Below, piece after piece: positions 1 through 8,050 of a DNA stretch of 64,000 bases. A model generated the notes under the pieces. The model had not been told where the DNA came from. It ran no database searches and saw only the letters and a program-made list of their open reading frames with translations. The number at the start of each line of letters is the position of its first letter. The first letter of the stretch is position 1. The position numbers and the translations under genes were made by a program. This DNA comes from Streptomyces roseolilacinus (GTDB taxonomy: Bacteria > Actinomycetota > Actinomycetes > Streptomycetales > Streptomycetaceae), in NCBI RefSeq assembly GCF_014649335.1, contig NZ_BMSV01000005.1, positions 310,001 through 374,000 of the forward strand, in the 5' to 3' direction.

Positions 1-243
1 GCGCTCAAGTACGACCGTGGCGGCCGGACCTCGGTCCTGGTGCGCCACGGTGAAAGGGAGATCACCGTGGAGGTCGGCACGGACGGTTCCGGTGTGCGGG
101 CCTGTTCCCCCGGCGGCAGCGGGCGGGGACTGGAGGGCCTGCGGCAACGGGTCGACGTCCTGGGCGGCGACTTCAGCGCGGGCCGTCGAACCGGCGGCGG
201 TTTCCTCGTCCGGGCGCGGATACCCGTGGGGAGCCCGGCGTGA
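1..243 (+). CDS. Sensor histidine kinase, C-terminal end (partial)
   Basis: The last 80 residues of a two-component sensor kinase whose start lies before the window. The visible part is the end of the HATPase_c ATP-binding domain, with the glycine-rich G2 box GRGLEGLRQR followed by a GG(D/F)-type strand and the closing segment TGGGFLVRARIP. This ending is typical of NarL-partner (HisKA_3) kinases of actinobacteria. The stop codon overlaps the GTG start of the response regulator gene, so the two are translationally coupled and almost certainly form one signalling pair. The sensed signal cannot be told because the sensor part is missing. Confidence 0.88.
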   Translation, partial: ALKYDRGGRTSVLVRHGEREITVEVGTDGSGVRACSPGGSGRGLEGLRQRVDVLGGDFSAGRRTGGGFLVRARIPVGSPA

Positions 244-899
244 GCGCGCCCCTCCGGGTCCTGGTCTGCGACGACCACGCGCTGATCCGCGCCGGGCTGT
301 CGACCATCATCGACGCGCAGCCCGACCTGGCGGTGGCGGGCGAGTGCGGGGACGGGCGGACCGCCGTGGAGCTGGCCGGCCGACTGCGCCCGGACGTCGT
401 GGTGATGGACGTGCGCATGCCGGTCCTCGACGGCATCGAGGCCACCCGGCTGCTGGCCGGCGCCGGGGTCGAGCACCCCGTGAAGGTGCTCGTGGTGACC
501 ACGTTCAACCTGGACGAGTACGTCTACGAGGCGCTGCGGGCCGGAGCGAGCGGGTTCCTGCTCAAGGAGGCGCCGCCGGACCGGCTGCTGCACGGAATCC
601 GGACCGTGGCCACGGGCGCGGCGCTGCTGGACCCCGAGGTGACACGTCGCCTCGTGGGCCGTTTCGCCGCCCGTATCCGGCCCGCCGAGGGCGGCCCGCA
701 GGCCGTCCCGCTGACGCCCCGCGAACTGCAGGTCCTACGGCTCATCGCGGACGGACTGTCCAACAGCGAGATCGCCGCGCGCCTCGTCATCAGCCACGAG
801 ACCGTCAAGACCTTCGTGTCCCGCATCCTCACCAAGCTCGACCTGCGCGACCGCGTCCAGGCCGTCGTCTACGCCTACCGGCACAGCCTGGTGTCCTAG
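240..899 (+). CDS. LuxR/NarL-family response regulator
   Basis: A 219-residue DNA-binding response regulator, partner of the upstream histidine kinase. The receiver domain (about 1-125) has the acidic pair D11-D12, phosphoacceptor D57 in VVMDVRMP, the switch Thr near 87-88 and Lys109 in LLKE. The C-terminal LuxR helix-turn-helix (about 158-215) carries LTPRELQVLRLIADG and SNSEIAARL. The GTG start overlaps the stop of the kinase gene in a GTGA arrangement. The length is normal for the family. The target genes are not evident; no divergent ABC transporter or obvious regulon member lies alongside. Confidence 0.95.
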   Translation: MSAPLRVLVCDDHALIRAGLSTIIDAQPDLAVAGECGDGRTAVELAGRLRPDVVVMDVRMPVLDGIEATRLLAGAGVEHPVKVLVVTTFNLDEYVYEALRAGASGFLLKEAPPDRLLHGIRTVATGAALLDPEVTRRLVGRFAARIRPAEGGPQAVPLTPRELQVLRLIADGLSNSEIAARLVISHETVKTFVSRILTKLDLRDRVQAVVYAYRHSLVS

Positions 900-1036
900 G
901 CCGTGTCGTCGAAGCCCCGCCCACCGGCCGGCGCCCGGCCCGCCCCGCGGGCGGACGACGCTCCTTCGGAGACATGCCCCGGGCTGATTCGTTCGGAGCG
1001 CTCCCGCCGGCCGGGGTCGTCGTCGACGATGTCCGC

Positions 1037-1231
1037 ATGACCGACCGCATCAGCGCCGTGATCTCGGCCTTCGGTGTTCTCGCCAGTGTGTTGGTGTTCG
1101 TCATGGCCGTCGACGAGTACCGCTCCGGGGCGTCGGCCCTCTGGATCGCGGGCGGAGCCGCGATCTTCCTGAGCGCCGCGTACGCACTCGTGCGCGACGT
1201 GCTGCGGCTCCGGCCGGGGCGGACGGACTGA
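1037..1231 (+). CDS. Small two-helix membrane protein
   Basis: A 64-residue protein starting MTDRISAVISAF. It has two hydrophobic stretches (about residues 6-25 and 34-53) separated by a short DEYRSG loop and ends in a basic tail, so it is probably a small inner-membrane protein with both ends in the cytoplasm. Codon use is normal for the region, with almost every third base G or C. An open frame continues upstream but has no good ribosome site; ATG 1037 starts exactly where the hydrophobic protein begins. I do not recognise a family and cannot assign a function. Confidence 0.6.
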   Translation: MTDRISAVISAFGVLASVLVFVMAVDEYRSGASALWIAGGAAIFLSAAYALVRDVLRLRPGRTD

Positions 1232-1436
1232 CGAGCGGCACCGTGGTGACCGGCCGCTCCACCCGACGGGCGGGAACCGGCCGTTTCGCGCCGGTCGCCC
1301 ACCACCCCGGCCGGCGCCGCCCGGCCGCCCGGACCCTCCTCGCCCACGAGGACCGCGACGCGGCGCCCCGCCGCCCGGGACGTCTCGCGCGGTCCCGCCC
1401 GGCCCGGTCCGCGGCGGCCCCGGGCCGGGCGGCCGG

Positions 1437-2483
1437 CTACGCGCCCGCGCGGGGGACGACCGACGACAGGACGGCGGGCAGCGGGTACCAGTCGGCCGAC
1501 ACGACGCTGGCGTGCCGTCCGGCCAGCAGGGCGAGCCGGTCGCGGGCCTGGCCCTCCGTCGGGTGGGTGCCGTCGATGGCCGGAGCCACGTGGTGCGCGT
1601 CCGTCATGAGGACCAGGTAGTTCCGCCGCGCGTACCAGGCGGTGTCCACCGAGCCGCCCGCGTACACCGACGCGTCCCCGTCGAACACCACGAACCACGG
1701 CCGCAGTCCGGCGTCCGCGTACCGCAGACGGGGGTCGCCGGCCTGCGCCCCGTGCACCGCGGGGAACGCGCCCGCCTCCCGCAGCCGCCCGGCGGCCGCC
1801 AGGTTCCGCAGGTGGGTGGCGTACTCGCGGTCGGTCCACAGGGAGTCGGCCGGGTTGCCCTCCTCCACCGTGCCCGGGATCAGCTCGACGACGAACTTCC
1901 CGGCCAGCCGGGCGCGGGAGGGCCAGCCGTCCGTGCGGACGGCCGTGTCCAGGTCCGGGTGCCCGCCCACCAGGTCGGCCGGCCGGAACAGCGCGTCCCC
2001 CAGCCGCGCCGTCAGCAGCGCGTCCAGCGCGGCGGGCCCCCGCCCGTGGTCGGCCTGGAAGCCGTCCTTCATCTCGACCTTCAGCAGTACCGGCCGGTGC
2101 CCCGGGTGGGCGTCGTGCCAGGCGCGGATGTCGGCGAGGCAGCCGCCGAGGTCCTGGTTGCGGGCCTTGGTGCGCAGCTCGCCCGCGTGCGCGGCGTTCT
2201 CGCAGTTGTTGTCGTTGCCGAGGGGGTTGCCGTGCGACACCCGCCAGGACCGGCCGAACGCGTTCGTCCACACGTCGAGCTCCAGCATGCCCGCGCCCGA
2301 GTCCAACGCGTCGGCGAAGTACCGGTACTTGTCCTTCTCGTACGCGTTGTGGACGCCCACCCCCGTCGACGCGCCGTACGACAGCTGGCCCGGGTCGACC
2401 GCCACCGCCGCGCTCGGGCCGGCGCCCAGCACCAGCGTCCCCGCCACCGCGGCGGCCCCCACCGAACGTGCCAACAAGCCCAT
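1437..2483 (-). CDS. Secreted Ca2+-dependent phosphoinositide phospholipase C-like protein
   Basis: A 348-residue exported protein with a signal peptide (about 1-28, ending SAAVAVD). The mature part matches the actinobacterial calcium-dependent phosphoinositide phospholipase C family, a TIM-barrel phosphodiesterase. His45 in GVGVHNAYEK and His84 in RVSHGNPLG fit the two catalytic histidines, with E68/D70 in LELDVW as likely metal ligands. Later segments such as VLLKVEMKDG and GKFVVELIPG fit barrel strands. It probably cleaves glycerophospholipid or inositol-lipid head groups outside the cell. It is transcribed alone and divergently from the DNA ligase gene. Confidence 0.85.
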   Translation of the reverse strand: MGLLARSVGAAAVAGTLVLGAGPSAAVAVDPGQLSYGASTGVGVHNAYEKDKYRYFADALDSGAGMLELDVWTNAFGRSWRVSHGNPLGNDNNCENAAHAGELRTKARNQDLGGCLADIRAWHDAHPGHRPVLLKVEMKDGFQADHGRGPAALDALLTARLGDALFRPADLVGGHPDLDTAVRTDGWPSRARLAGKFVVELIPGTVEEGNPADSLWTDREYATHLRNLAAAGRLREAGAFPAVHGAQAGDPRLRYADAGLRPWFVVFDGDASVYAGGSVDTAWYARRNYLVLMTDAHHVAPAIDGTHPTEGQARDRLALLAGRHASVVSADWYPLPAVLSSVVPRAGA

Positions 2484-2676
2484 GTCGTCCCCTGCTTCCC
2501 GGTCGGCTCGACTGAAGTCGCCGGAAGACTAGGGGAGTCGGGTGAAGGAAGGGAGACGTGCGGCTTGATCCCCCGCCACGCGCCGACGTCCCCCCGAAGA
2601 CGTCCACCGGGCGCGGGCCGCCCGCCGCGGGCCGCCCCCGCGTGCGGGCGGCCCGTGCGGCGGGCACGATGGCCGC

Positions 2677-4224
2677 ATGCTGTTGGCCCGACTCGCAGAC
2701 GTCTCCGAGCAGGTCGCCGCCACCTCGGCGCGGTCCCGCAAGATCGCCGTGCTGGCGGACCTGTTCTCCGCGACGCCGCCCGCGGAGGTCCCCCTCGTCA
2801 TCGCCTACCTCGCGGGCCGTCTCCCGCAGGGCCGCGTCGGCATCGGCTGGAACATCCTGAGGGAACCCGTCGCGCCCGCCGGCCGCGCCACCCTCACCGT
2901 CGCCGACACGGACGCCGCGCTGACCGCGCTCGCCGGTGTGGCGGGACCCGGCTCCCAGACGGGGCGGCGGCGCCTCGTCCACGACCTCATGGCCGCCGCC
3001 ACCGCCCCCGAGCAGCGGTTCCTCGTCCGGCTGCTCACCGGTGAGGTCCGGCAGGGCGCACTGGACGCGATCGCCCTGGAGGGCGTCGCCAGGGCGGCCC
3101 ACGCCCCGGCCGCCGACGTGCGCCGCGCGGTGATGCTCGACGGGTCCCTGCCGAGGGTCGCCACGGCGCTCCTCGCCGAGGGCCCGCCCGCCCTGGAGCG
3201 GTTCCGCCTCCGCGTCGGCACCCCCGTGCAGCCGATGCTCGCCCACACCGCCAAGAGCGTCGCCGACGCGCTGGCCGCGCTCGGTCCGTGCGCGGTGGAG
3301 GAGAAGCTCGACGGCGTCCGCATCCAGGTGCACCGCACCGGCGACGACGTACGGATCTACACCCGCTCCCTCGACGAGATCACCGACCGCCTGCCCGAGG
3401 CCGCCGCCGTGGCCCGCGGCCTCGCCGGCGACGCCTTCGTCCTGGACGGCGAGGTGATCGCCCTGGACGCGTCGGGCCGCCCCGTCCCCTTCCAGGAGAC
3501 CGCCTCCCGGGTGGGCTCACGCCTCGACGTGGCCGCGGCCGCGGCGGCCCGCCCCGTGTCGCCCGTGTTCTTCGACGTCCTCGCCGCGGACGGCGCCGTG
3601 CTGCTGGACCTGCCCGGACGGGAGCGGCACGCGGAGCTCGCCCGCCTCGTCCCCGAGCCCCTGCGCGTCCGGCGGGCCGTCGTCACCGACCCCGCCGACC
3701 CGGCGCGGCGCGACGAGGCCGAGGCGTTCTTCGCGGACGCCCTCGCGCGAGGGCACGAGGGCGTCGTCGTCAAGGCGCTCGACGCGCCGTACGGCGCGGG
3801 CCGGCGGGGACGGTCCTGGCTGAAGGTCAAACCGGTGCACACCCTCGACCTGGTCGTCCTCGCCGCCGAGTGGGGCCACGGCCGGCGCACCGGACTGCTG
3901 TCCAACCTCCACCTCGGCGCCCGCGCCGCCGACGGCACCTTCGTGATGCTCGGCAAGACCTTCAAGGGCCTCACGGACGCGATGCTGGGCTGGCAGACCG
4001 ACCGGCTGCGCGAACTCGCCGTCTCCGACGACGGCCTCACCGTCCGCGTACGGCCCGAGCTGGTCGTCGAGATCGCCTACGACGGCCTCCAGCGCTCCCC
4101 GCGCTACCCGGCCGGGGTCGCCCTCCGCTTCGCCCGCGTCCTGCGGCACCGCCCGGACAAGCCCGCCGCCCAGGCCGACACGGTCGAGACGGTCCTGGCG
4201 GGGCCTCAGTCACGCGTCGTGTAG
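2677..4224 (+). CDS. ATP-dependent DNA ligase
   Basis: A 515-residue ATP-dependent DNA ligase of the archaeal/actinobacterial LigB type. It has an N-terminal DNA-binding domain (about 1-195), an adenylation domain with the nucleophile Lys210 in motif I (EEKLDGVRIQ), motif Ia RSLDEIT, motif III VLDGEVIALD, motif IV HEGVVVKALD and motif V WLKVKP, then an OB-fold domain with FKGLTDAMLGWQ and PAGVALRFARV. It seals nicks in duplex DNA and is an accessory repair ligase beside the essential NAD-dependent enzyme. No Ku gene lies nearby, which separates it from LigD end-joining operons. Its 3' end overlaps the convergent DUF6328 gene by 19 bases. Confidence 0.95.
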   Translation: MLLARLADVSEQVAATSARSRKIAVLADLFSATPPAEVPLVIAYLAGRLPQGRVGIGWNILREPVAPAGRATLTVADTDAALTALAGVAGPGSQTGRRRLVHDLMAAATAPEQRFLVRLLTGEVRQGALDAIALEGVARAAHAPAADVRRAVMLDGSLPRVATALLAEGPPALERFRLRVGTPVQPMLAHTAKSVADALAALGPCAVEEKLDGVRIQVHRTGDDVRIYTRSLDEITDRLPEAAAVARGLAGDAFVLDGEVIALDASGRPVPFQETASRVGSRLDVAAAAAARPVSPVFFDVLAADGAVLLDLPGRERHAELARLVPEPLRVRRAVVTDPADPARRDEAEAFFADALARGHEGVVVKALDAPYGAGRRGRSWLKVKPVHTLDLVVLAAEWGHGRRTGLLSNLHLGARAADGTFVMLGKTFKGLTDAMLGWQTDRLRELAVSDDGLTVRVRPELVVEIAYDGLQRSPRYPAGVALRFARVLRHRPDKPAAQADTVETVLAGPQSRVV

Positions 4225-4760
4225 CGGTGGCGCACCCACATCGGCAGCGCGAACCAGCACACCAGGTACCAGAGCGCCACGCCCGACACCAGCCACGGCA
4301 CGTAGCCGTCGTGCGTCGCCACCCGCATTATCAGGAACAGCGCCGACACCATCGTCACCAGCAGCAGCACCAGCCCCGTGAACGTCAGCCGCGACGCCCA
4401 CACCACCGTCTGCGGCTTGATCCTGCGGCCCGACACGATCCGGTGGAGCGACACGGGCCCGATCAGCGCGCCCGTCGCCGACGCGCCCAGCACCACCGTG
4501 GTGATGTAGATCCCGCGGTCCACGTCCGACAGCTCCGCGAACCGGGGTGCGAAGACCACCGTCAGCAGGAAGCCGAACAGGATCTGCACGCCCGTCTGCG
4601 CGACCCGGATCTCCTGGACCAGCTCGCTCCACCGCCGGTCCGCCCGCTCCTCCGGCGTCTCGCGCCGGCCCCGCCGCAGCCCGCCCTCCGACTCCGCCTC
4701 CTCCGGGGAGCCGGGCCCCCCGCCCGTTCCCTTCACGGCGTCACGCTCCCGACCAGGCAT
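4206..4760 (-). CDS. DUF6328 family membrane protein
   Basis: A 184-residue protein with a charged hydrophilic N-terminus (about 1-55, rich in Glu and Arg) followed by four hydrophobic segments near 57-75, 86-105, 122-143 and 153-172. The phrase RVAQTGVQILFGFLLTV marks the DUF6328 family of actinobacterial membrane proteins of unknown role. The N-terminus is likely cytoplasmic. The gene converges on and slightly overlaps the DNA ligase gene, which looks like chance packing rather than a shared task. Confidence 0.85.
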   Translation of the reverse strand: MPGRERDAVKGTGGGPGSPEEAESEGGLRRGRRETPEERADRRWSELVQEIRVAQTGVQILFGFLLTVVFAPRFAELSDVDRGIYITTVVLGASATGALIGPVSLHRIVSGRRIKPQTVVWASRLTFTGLVLLLVTMVSALFLIMRVATHDGYVPWLVSGVALWYLVCWFALPMWVRHRYTTRD

Positions 4761-4995
4761 CTCGCCCTCCCGTCCCTCGGTCCGACCCGTCCCTGGTACC
4801 CCCTCCGGCGCGCTCCAGCCACCCGGGTCGACCCGCCCGGGGACGCGGGCGCCCGCCGCCCCGATACGGCAGCAGAAGGAAGCTCACGGGTGTCGCGCCG
4901 CCGTGACGCGACCGGCCGCCGCCGCACCCCCATGCTCGTATCCGACACCTCCGGGAAGGCCCCGTGAGGCCAGGGGCCGAAAGGAGCAGGAACCG

Positions 4996-5403
4996 GTGCG
5001 CCGCCCTCCCGCCCTCCTCGCGCTTCTCGCCCCGCTCGCCGCCGCCCTCACCGGCTGCTCCGCCTCCGACGCCGAACGCACCGCCGTCACCACGGCCGCC
5101 CTCCGCTTCGCCGGCCACGCCGGGGGAGCCCGGCCCGCCGCCGCGTGCGGGCTCCTCGCCCCGGCGACCCGTGAGGCGCTCGCCCGGGATCCCGGCCCGT
5201 CCTGCGAGACGGGGCTGTCCCACGCCGCCCTGCCCGCCCCCGGGCGGATCCGCGCCACCGACGTGTACGGCCACCAGGCCCGCGTCGTCCTGGAACACGA
5301 CACGTACTTCGTCACCCGCTTCCCGGACGGCTGGAAGGTCAGGGCGGCCGGCTGCACCCCGCGCCCCGAGCGCCCCTACGACTGCCGTGTGAAGGGGGAC
5401 TGA
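4996..5403 (+). CDS. Small lipoprotein
   Basis: A 135-residue predicted lipoprotein. The GTG start at 4996 follows an AAAGGAG ribosome site by about 9 bases and gives a standard signal peptide ending in the lipobox LTGC, with Cys21 as the lipidated residue. An earlier in-frame start at 4903 would place a long charged stretch before the signal and is rejected. The mature part (ALRFAGHAGG, EHDTYFVTRFPDGWKV) resembles small actinobacterial lipoproteins found beside DUF6766 genes. Two downstream membrane-protein genes follow within 8 bases, so the three probably form one operon. Confidence 0.8.
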   Translation: MRRPPALLALLAPLAAALTGCSASDAERTAVTTAALRFAGHAGGARPAAACGLLAPATREALARDPGPSCETGLSHAALPAPGRIRATDVYGHQARVVLEHDTYFVTRFPDGWKVRAAGCTPRPERPYDCRVKGD

Positions 5404-5410
5404 TCCCACC

Positions 5411-5494
5411 GTGCGGACCATGTTCACGCTGTACGCGCTCACCCTCGTCTGCGGCCTCGTCTACTTCGGCGTGCTGGGAGCCCTCCACCGATGA
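5411..5494 (+). CDS. 27-residue membrane peptide, coupled to the next gene
   Basis: A very short reading frame encoding VRTMFTLYALTLVCGLVYFG and a few more residues, ending in HR. It is one hydrophobic helix with basic ends. It begins 7 bases after the stop of the lipoprotein gene, and its TGA overlaps the ATG of the DUF6766 gene. Third positions are G or C in almost every codon. This spacing suggests a real single-pass membrane miniprotein, or a coupling peptide for its neighbour, rather than chance. No family assigned. Confidence 0.6.
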   Translation: MRTMFTLYALTLVCGLVYFGVLGALHR

Positions 5495-6174
5495 ACCGCT
5501 TCCTCCGCTTCGCCCGGGACAACGGGCTCTCCCTCGCCTTCGGCACCGGGTTCCTCGTCACCGTCCTGTGCCAAGCGGTCGCCGGGCGGGCGCAGTACGA
5601 CGCCGAGATGCGCGCCCTGGGGGCAGAGCCGGTCGGCTTCGCCCGCTACCTCGCGTCGGCCGACTTCGCCGTCGCCGTCACCGAGAACTGGCAGTCCGAG
5701 TACCTGCAGTTCTTCCTCTACCTCTTCGGCACGGTGTGGCTGCTCCAGCGGGGCTCCCCGGAGTCGAAGGAGATGCACAAGGCCGGGACCGAGTCCGACG
5801 AGGAACAGCGCGTCGGCCGCCACGCCACCCCCGAGTCCCCGCGCTGGGCCGGCGCGGGGGGCCTGCGGCAGACCCTGTACTCGCGCTCCCTCGGCATCTG
5901 GATGTGCGCCGTGTTCCTCGGCTCCTGGTACGTCCAGTCCGTGAGCGGGGCCGCCGCCCACGGCGAGGAGAGGCTGCGGGAGCTGGAGAGCCCGCTGCGC
6001 TGGTCCGAGTACCTCGCCTCGCCCGACTTCTGGAGCCGCACGCTCCAGAACTGGCAGTCGGAGCTCCTCGCCATCGGCTCGATGGCGATCTTCTCCGTGT
6101 ACCTGCGGCAGCGCGGCTCCCCGGAGTCGAAGCCGGTCGGCGCCGCCCACGGCGCGACCGGCGTGGAGGGCTGA
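5491..6174 (+). CDS. DUF6766 family membrane protein with internal duplication
   Basis: A 227-residue membrane protein of the DUF6766 type. It is built as two similar halves: RYLASADFAVAVTENWQSEY near 51-70 and EYLASPDFWSRTLQNWQSEL near 172-191 align closely, and each half ends with an identical QRGSPESK. Each half has two hydrophobic helices flanking the ENWQSE loop, giving four in all. The ATG overlaps the stop of the 27-residue membrane peptide. The role is unknown; the lipoprotein and small-peptide neighbours suggest an envelope complex. Confidence 0.85.
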   Translation: MNRFLRFARDNGLSLAFGTGFLVTVLCQAVAGRAQYDAEMRALGAEPVGFARYLASADFAVAVTENWQSEYLQFFLYLFGTVWLLQRGSPESKEMHKAGTESDEEQRVGRHATPESPRWAGAGGLRQTLYSRSLGIWMCAVFLGSWYVQSVSGAAAHGEERLRELESPLRWSEYLASPDFWSRTLQNWQSELLAIGSMAIFSVYLRQRGSPESKPVGAAHGATGVEG

Positions 6175-6213
6175 TGAGGCCCGAAGCCGGGAAGCAGGAG
6201 CACGGAACCACCG

Positions 6214-6267
6214 GCCGTACCGGCCACATCAGCCGTACCGGCCGTATCAGCCGTATCAGCCGTACAG
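6214..6267 (+). repeat. Six tandem 9-bp repeats ahead of the HAD gene
   Basis: Six consecutive 9-base units with the pattern GCCGTA(C/T)C(G/A): GCCGTACCG, GCCACATCA, GCCGTACCG, GCCGTATCA (twice) and GCCGTACAG. They lie between the DUF6766 gene and the HAD phosphatase start. They are in frame with that gene and with an upstream ATG at 6174, so they could encode an (S/G)R(T/I) tripeptide repeat if the longer start is used. Confidence 0.85.
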
Positions 6268-6278
6268 AGAGGATCCCC

Positions 6279-6947
6279 ATGACCCGCGCTGCCGTGTTCG
6301 ACGTGGACGGCACCCTCACCGACACCAACCACCTCCACGTCACGACCTGGTGGGAGGCGTTCCGGCAGGCCGGTCACCAAGTGCCGATGCACGCCGTCCA
6401 CCGGGCCGTCGGGCTCGGCGCCGAGGACCTCGTGGAGCACCTCCTCGGCCCCGACCGAGACCGGAGCGGCGACGCCGCGATCAGCGCCGCCCACAAGACG
6501 CTCTACGGGACCTACTCCGACCGCCTGCCCGCCCTCCCGGACGCCGGACGCCTGCTGAGGACCCTCGCCGCACGCGGCTGGACCGTCGTCCTGGCCACGT
6601 CCGCCGGTGGCGCCGAACTCACCGCGCTGCGCCGCGCCATCGACGCGGACGACGCCGTGACCGCCGTCGCCGGCGCCGAGGACACCGAGGAGGGCAAGCC
6701 GGCCCCGGACCCCGTGCGGCACGCGCTGGAACTGGCCGGCGCGCCCGCCGACCGGTCCGTGTTCGTCGGCGACACCGTCTGGGACATGAAGGCCGGCACC
6801 CGGGCCGGGGTCACCTGCGTGGGCCTCCTCTGCGGCGGCATCCCCCGCGCGGACCTCCTCGATGCGGGAGCGAGCGCCCTCTACGCCGACCCCGCCGACC
6901 TGCTCGCCCACCTGGACGACAGCCCGCTCGGCGGGGGCGCCGCCTGA
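6279..6947 (+). CDS. HAD-superfamily phosphatase (phosphoglycolate-phosphatase-like)
   Basis: A 222-residue haloacid-dehalogenase hydrolase that probably dephosphorylates a small sugar phosphate or phosphoglycolate. Motif I is FDVDGTLTDT with nucleophile D8 and acid D10; motif II is LATSAG; motif III Lys is in EEGKPAPDP; motif IV is FVGDTVWDMKA. An alpha-helical cap sits between motifs I and II, as in the PGP subfamily. The start at 6279 follows GAGAGG by six bases. A second candidate, ATG 6174, overlaps the stop of the upstream gene and follows GGAGGG, and would add 35 repeat-rich residues. The substrate is not predictable. Confidence 0.88.
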   Translation: MTRAAVFDVDGTLTDTNHLHVTTWWEAFRQAGHQVPMHAVHRAVGLGAEDLVEHLLGPDRDRSGDAAISAAHKTLYGTYSDRLPALPDAGRLLRTLAARGWTVVLATSAGGAELTALRRAIDADDAVTAVAGAEDTEEGKPAPDPVRHALELAGAPADRSVFVGDTVWDMKAGTRAGVTCVGLLCGGIPRADLLDAGASALYADPADLLAHLDDSPLGGGAA

Positions 6948-6967
6948 CCTGGCCGGACGCGGCCGGG

Positions 6968-7291
6968 TCACTTGCCGAGCTTGCGCTGCAACTCCGCCTT
7001 GTTCATCGAGGACCGGCCGGGGATGTCGCGCTTCTTGGCCTCCGCGTACAGCTCGTCGTACGTGGCGCCCTCCGAGCCGCCGCCCCGCGAGCGCTGCCCG
7101 CCGCGCTTCGACGCCGAGGTCCCGCCGGAGGACCGGCTCGACGACTTCGCCTCACCGCTGCGCGCCCGCTCCTTGTTGACCGTGCGCGCGGCGATCTCCT
7201 CGGCGCGCTTCTCGCCCTCGCCCCGGCCGCGGGCGCTGTCCTTGATGTGCTCGTACTGCCGCTCGCGCTTGGCGCTGGATCCTGCGGGCAT
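6968..7291 (-). CDS. Rho-N-like small basic protein ('plasmid stabilization protein' family)
   Basis: A 107-residue, highly charged protein. The N-terminal half (about 5-50) is lysine-, arginine- and glutamate-rich with the conserved phrase EEIAARTVNKERAR. The middle is a serine/glycine-rich linker. The C-terminal 35 residues (TYDELYAEAKKRDIPGRSSMNKAELQRKLGK, in part) resemble a Rho termination factor N-terminal/SAP-like helix-extended loop that binds nucleic acid. Close actinobacterial homologues are often labelled plasmid stabilization protein, a name without demonstrated meaning here. It is probably a small cytoplasmic nucleic-acid-binding protein, possibly stress related. It converges with the HAD gene. 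Confidence 0.85.
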   Translation of the reverse strand: MPAGSSAKRERQYEHIKDSARGRGEGEKRAEEIAARTVNKERARSGEAKSSSRSSGGTSASKRGGQRSRGGGSEGATYDELYAEAKKRDIPGRSSMNKAELQRKLGK

Positions 7292-7480
7292 GGCTGTTCC
7301 TCTCGTCGGTGCCCTGTGCTGGCGCCCCCCGTCGGTCCCACCCCGGTACCAGGCATCCCTCCCCGCAAACACGCACCGTGCCCGTCCGCCAGCGGAGTGG
7401 CACACGGGTGCCATCCGTGGAGGTACGGGGAAGGCGGGTACTCGTTCCGAAGGATCCGACGGAAGGACGTGGAGAACGCC

Positions 7481-7882
7481 ATGGCAAGCGACCTGGGAAA
7501 GGACACGGGGAACCGGCGTACGGGGGAGCATCCTGCCGACTGCGATGTCACCGTCCAGCTCAGCGACTGCGGCCGTGCGGAGGCGGAGGCGGTCTTCGGG
7601 GCGCTGGACGAGGTCTTCGCCGGCTGCGAGGACGTGGTACCGCACCCCACCGCCGGGCGTGAGCCGACCGTGTGGATGGCCACCTTCGACAGCTCCGCCC
7701 ACTCGGGCGAGCCCTCCGCCGCGCCGCGGCTCGGCTCGCCGGTCGAGGCGCTGCTGACCGGTGACCACCACGCGGTGGAAGTGGTCGAGAAGGCACTCGG
7801 CCGGCTCTTCGACGTGCGCTCCACCCAGCACGTCCCCGGCGAGCACGAGGCGGAGTGCCGCCTGCTCCTCGCCTCCCGCTGA
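7481..7882 (+). CDS. Uncharacterised small acidic protein
   Basis: A 133-residue soluble, acidic protein of unknown function. ATG 7481 comes shortly after GGAAGGACGTGGAG, which includes plausible ribosome sites, and the GC-rich third-position pattern begins there. It has two cysteines in the N-terminal third (ADCDVTVQLSDCGRAEAEAV), a WMATFDSS segment near 62-69 and a C-terminal helix-forming region (VEVVEKALGRLFDVR). No signal peptide or membrane segment is seen. It is transcribed divergently from the Rho-N-like gene and is followed by a strong hairpin, so it is likely a single-gene unit. Confidence 0.7.
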   Translation: MASDLGKDTGNRRTGEHPADCDVTVQLSDCGRAEAEAVFGALDEVFAGCEDVVPHPTAGREPTVWMATFDSSAHSGEPSAAPRLGSPVEALLTGDHHAVEVVEKALGRLFDVRSTQHVPGEHEAECRLLLASR

Positions 7883-7914
7883 CGCCCCGCCGGACGGCCG
7901 AGGCGTCCGGCCAC

Positions 7915-7949
7915 CGCGAGCGCGCCGACCCCGTGTCGGCGCGCTCGCG
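7915..7949 (+). terminator. Intrinsic terminator-like hairpin
   Basis: Perfect 15-bp stem (7915-7929 with 7935-7949) and 5-base loop directly downstream of the 7481 gene. There is no U-tract, as is usual in actinobacteria. Confidence 0.75.
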
Positions 7950-7960
7950 CGTCTCCCACC

Positions 7961-8005
7961 CCGCTATAAATCATGTGTATACACCTTGTGTAGAGTGCGG
8001 CGCGT
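7961..8005 (+). promoter_or_regulatory. AT-rich promoter region with GTGTATACAC palindrome
   Basis: A short AT-rich island in otherwise GC-rich DNA, just before the deacetylase lipoprotein gene. It contains TATAAAT at about 7965-7971, a perfect 10-base palindrome GTGTATACAC at 7975-7984, and a second TGTGTA copy at 7987-7992. The palindrome plus repeated half-site suggests a repressor operator overlapping the promoter; the regulator is unknown. Confidence 0.5.
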
Positions 8006-8050
8006 GGCCCTCGCCGGGCCTCTTCGACCACCTCGAAGGAGAGCCGCACC

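Noticed and set aside
829..3333. Open frame of over 800 codons on the minus strand.
   Set aside because: It crosses the PI-PLC and ligase genes in other frames, is Arg/Gly/Pro-rich and has no domain; the real genes have the proper third-position pattern.
7345..7370. GTTTGC-N14-GGTACC on the minus strand, resembling a stress sigma-factor promoter before the Rho-N-like gene.
   Set aside because: The -10 match is shifted from the known GGGTAY consensus; too weak to list as a promoter.
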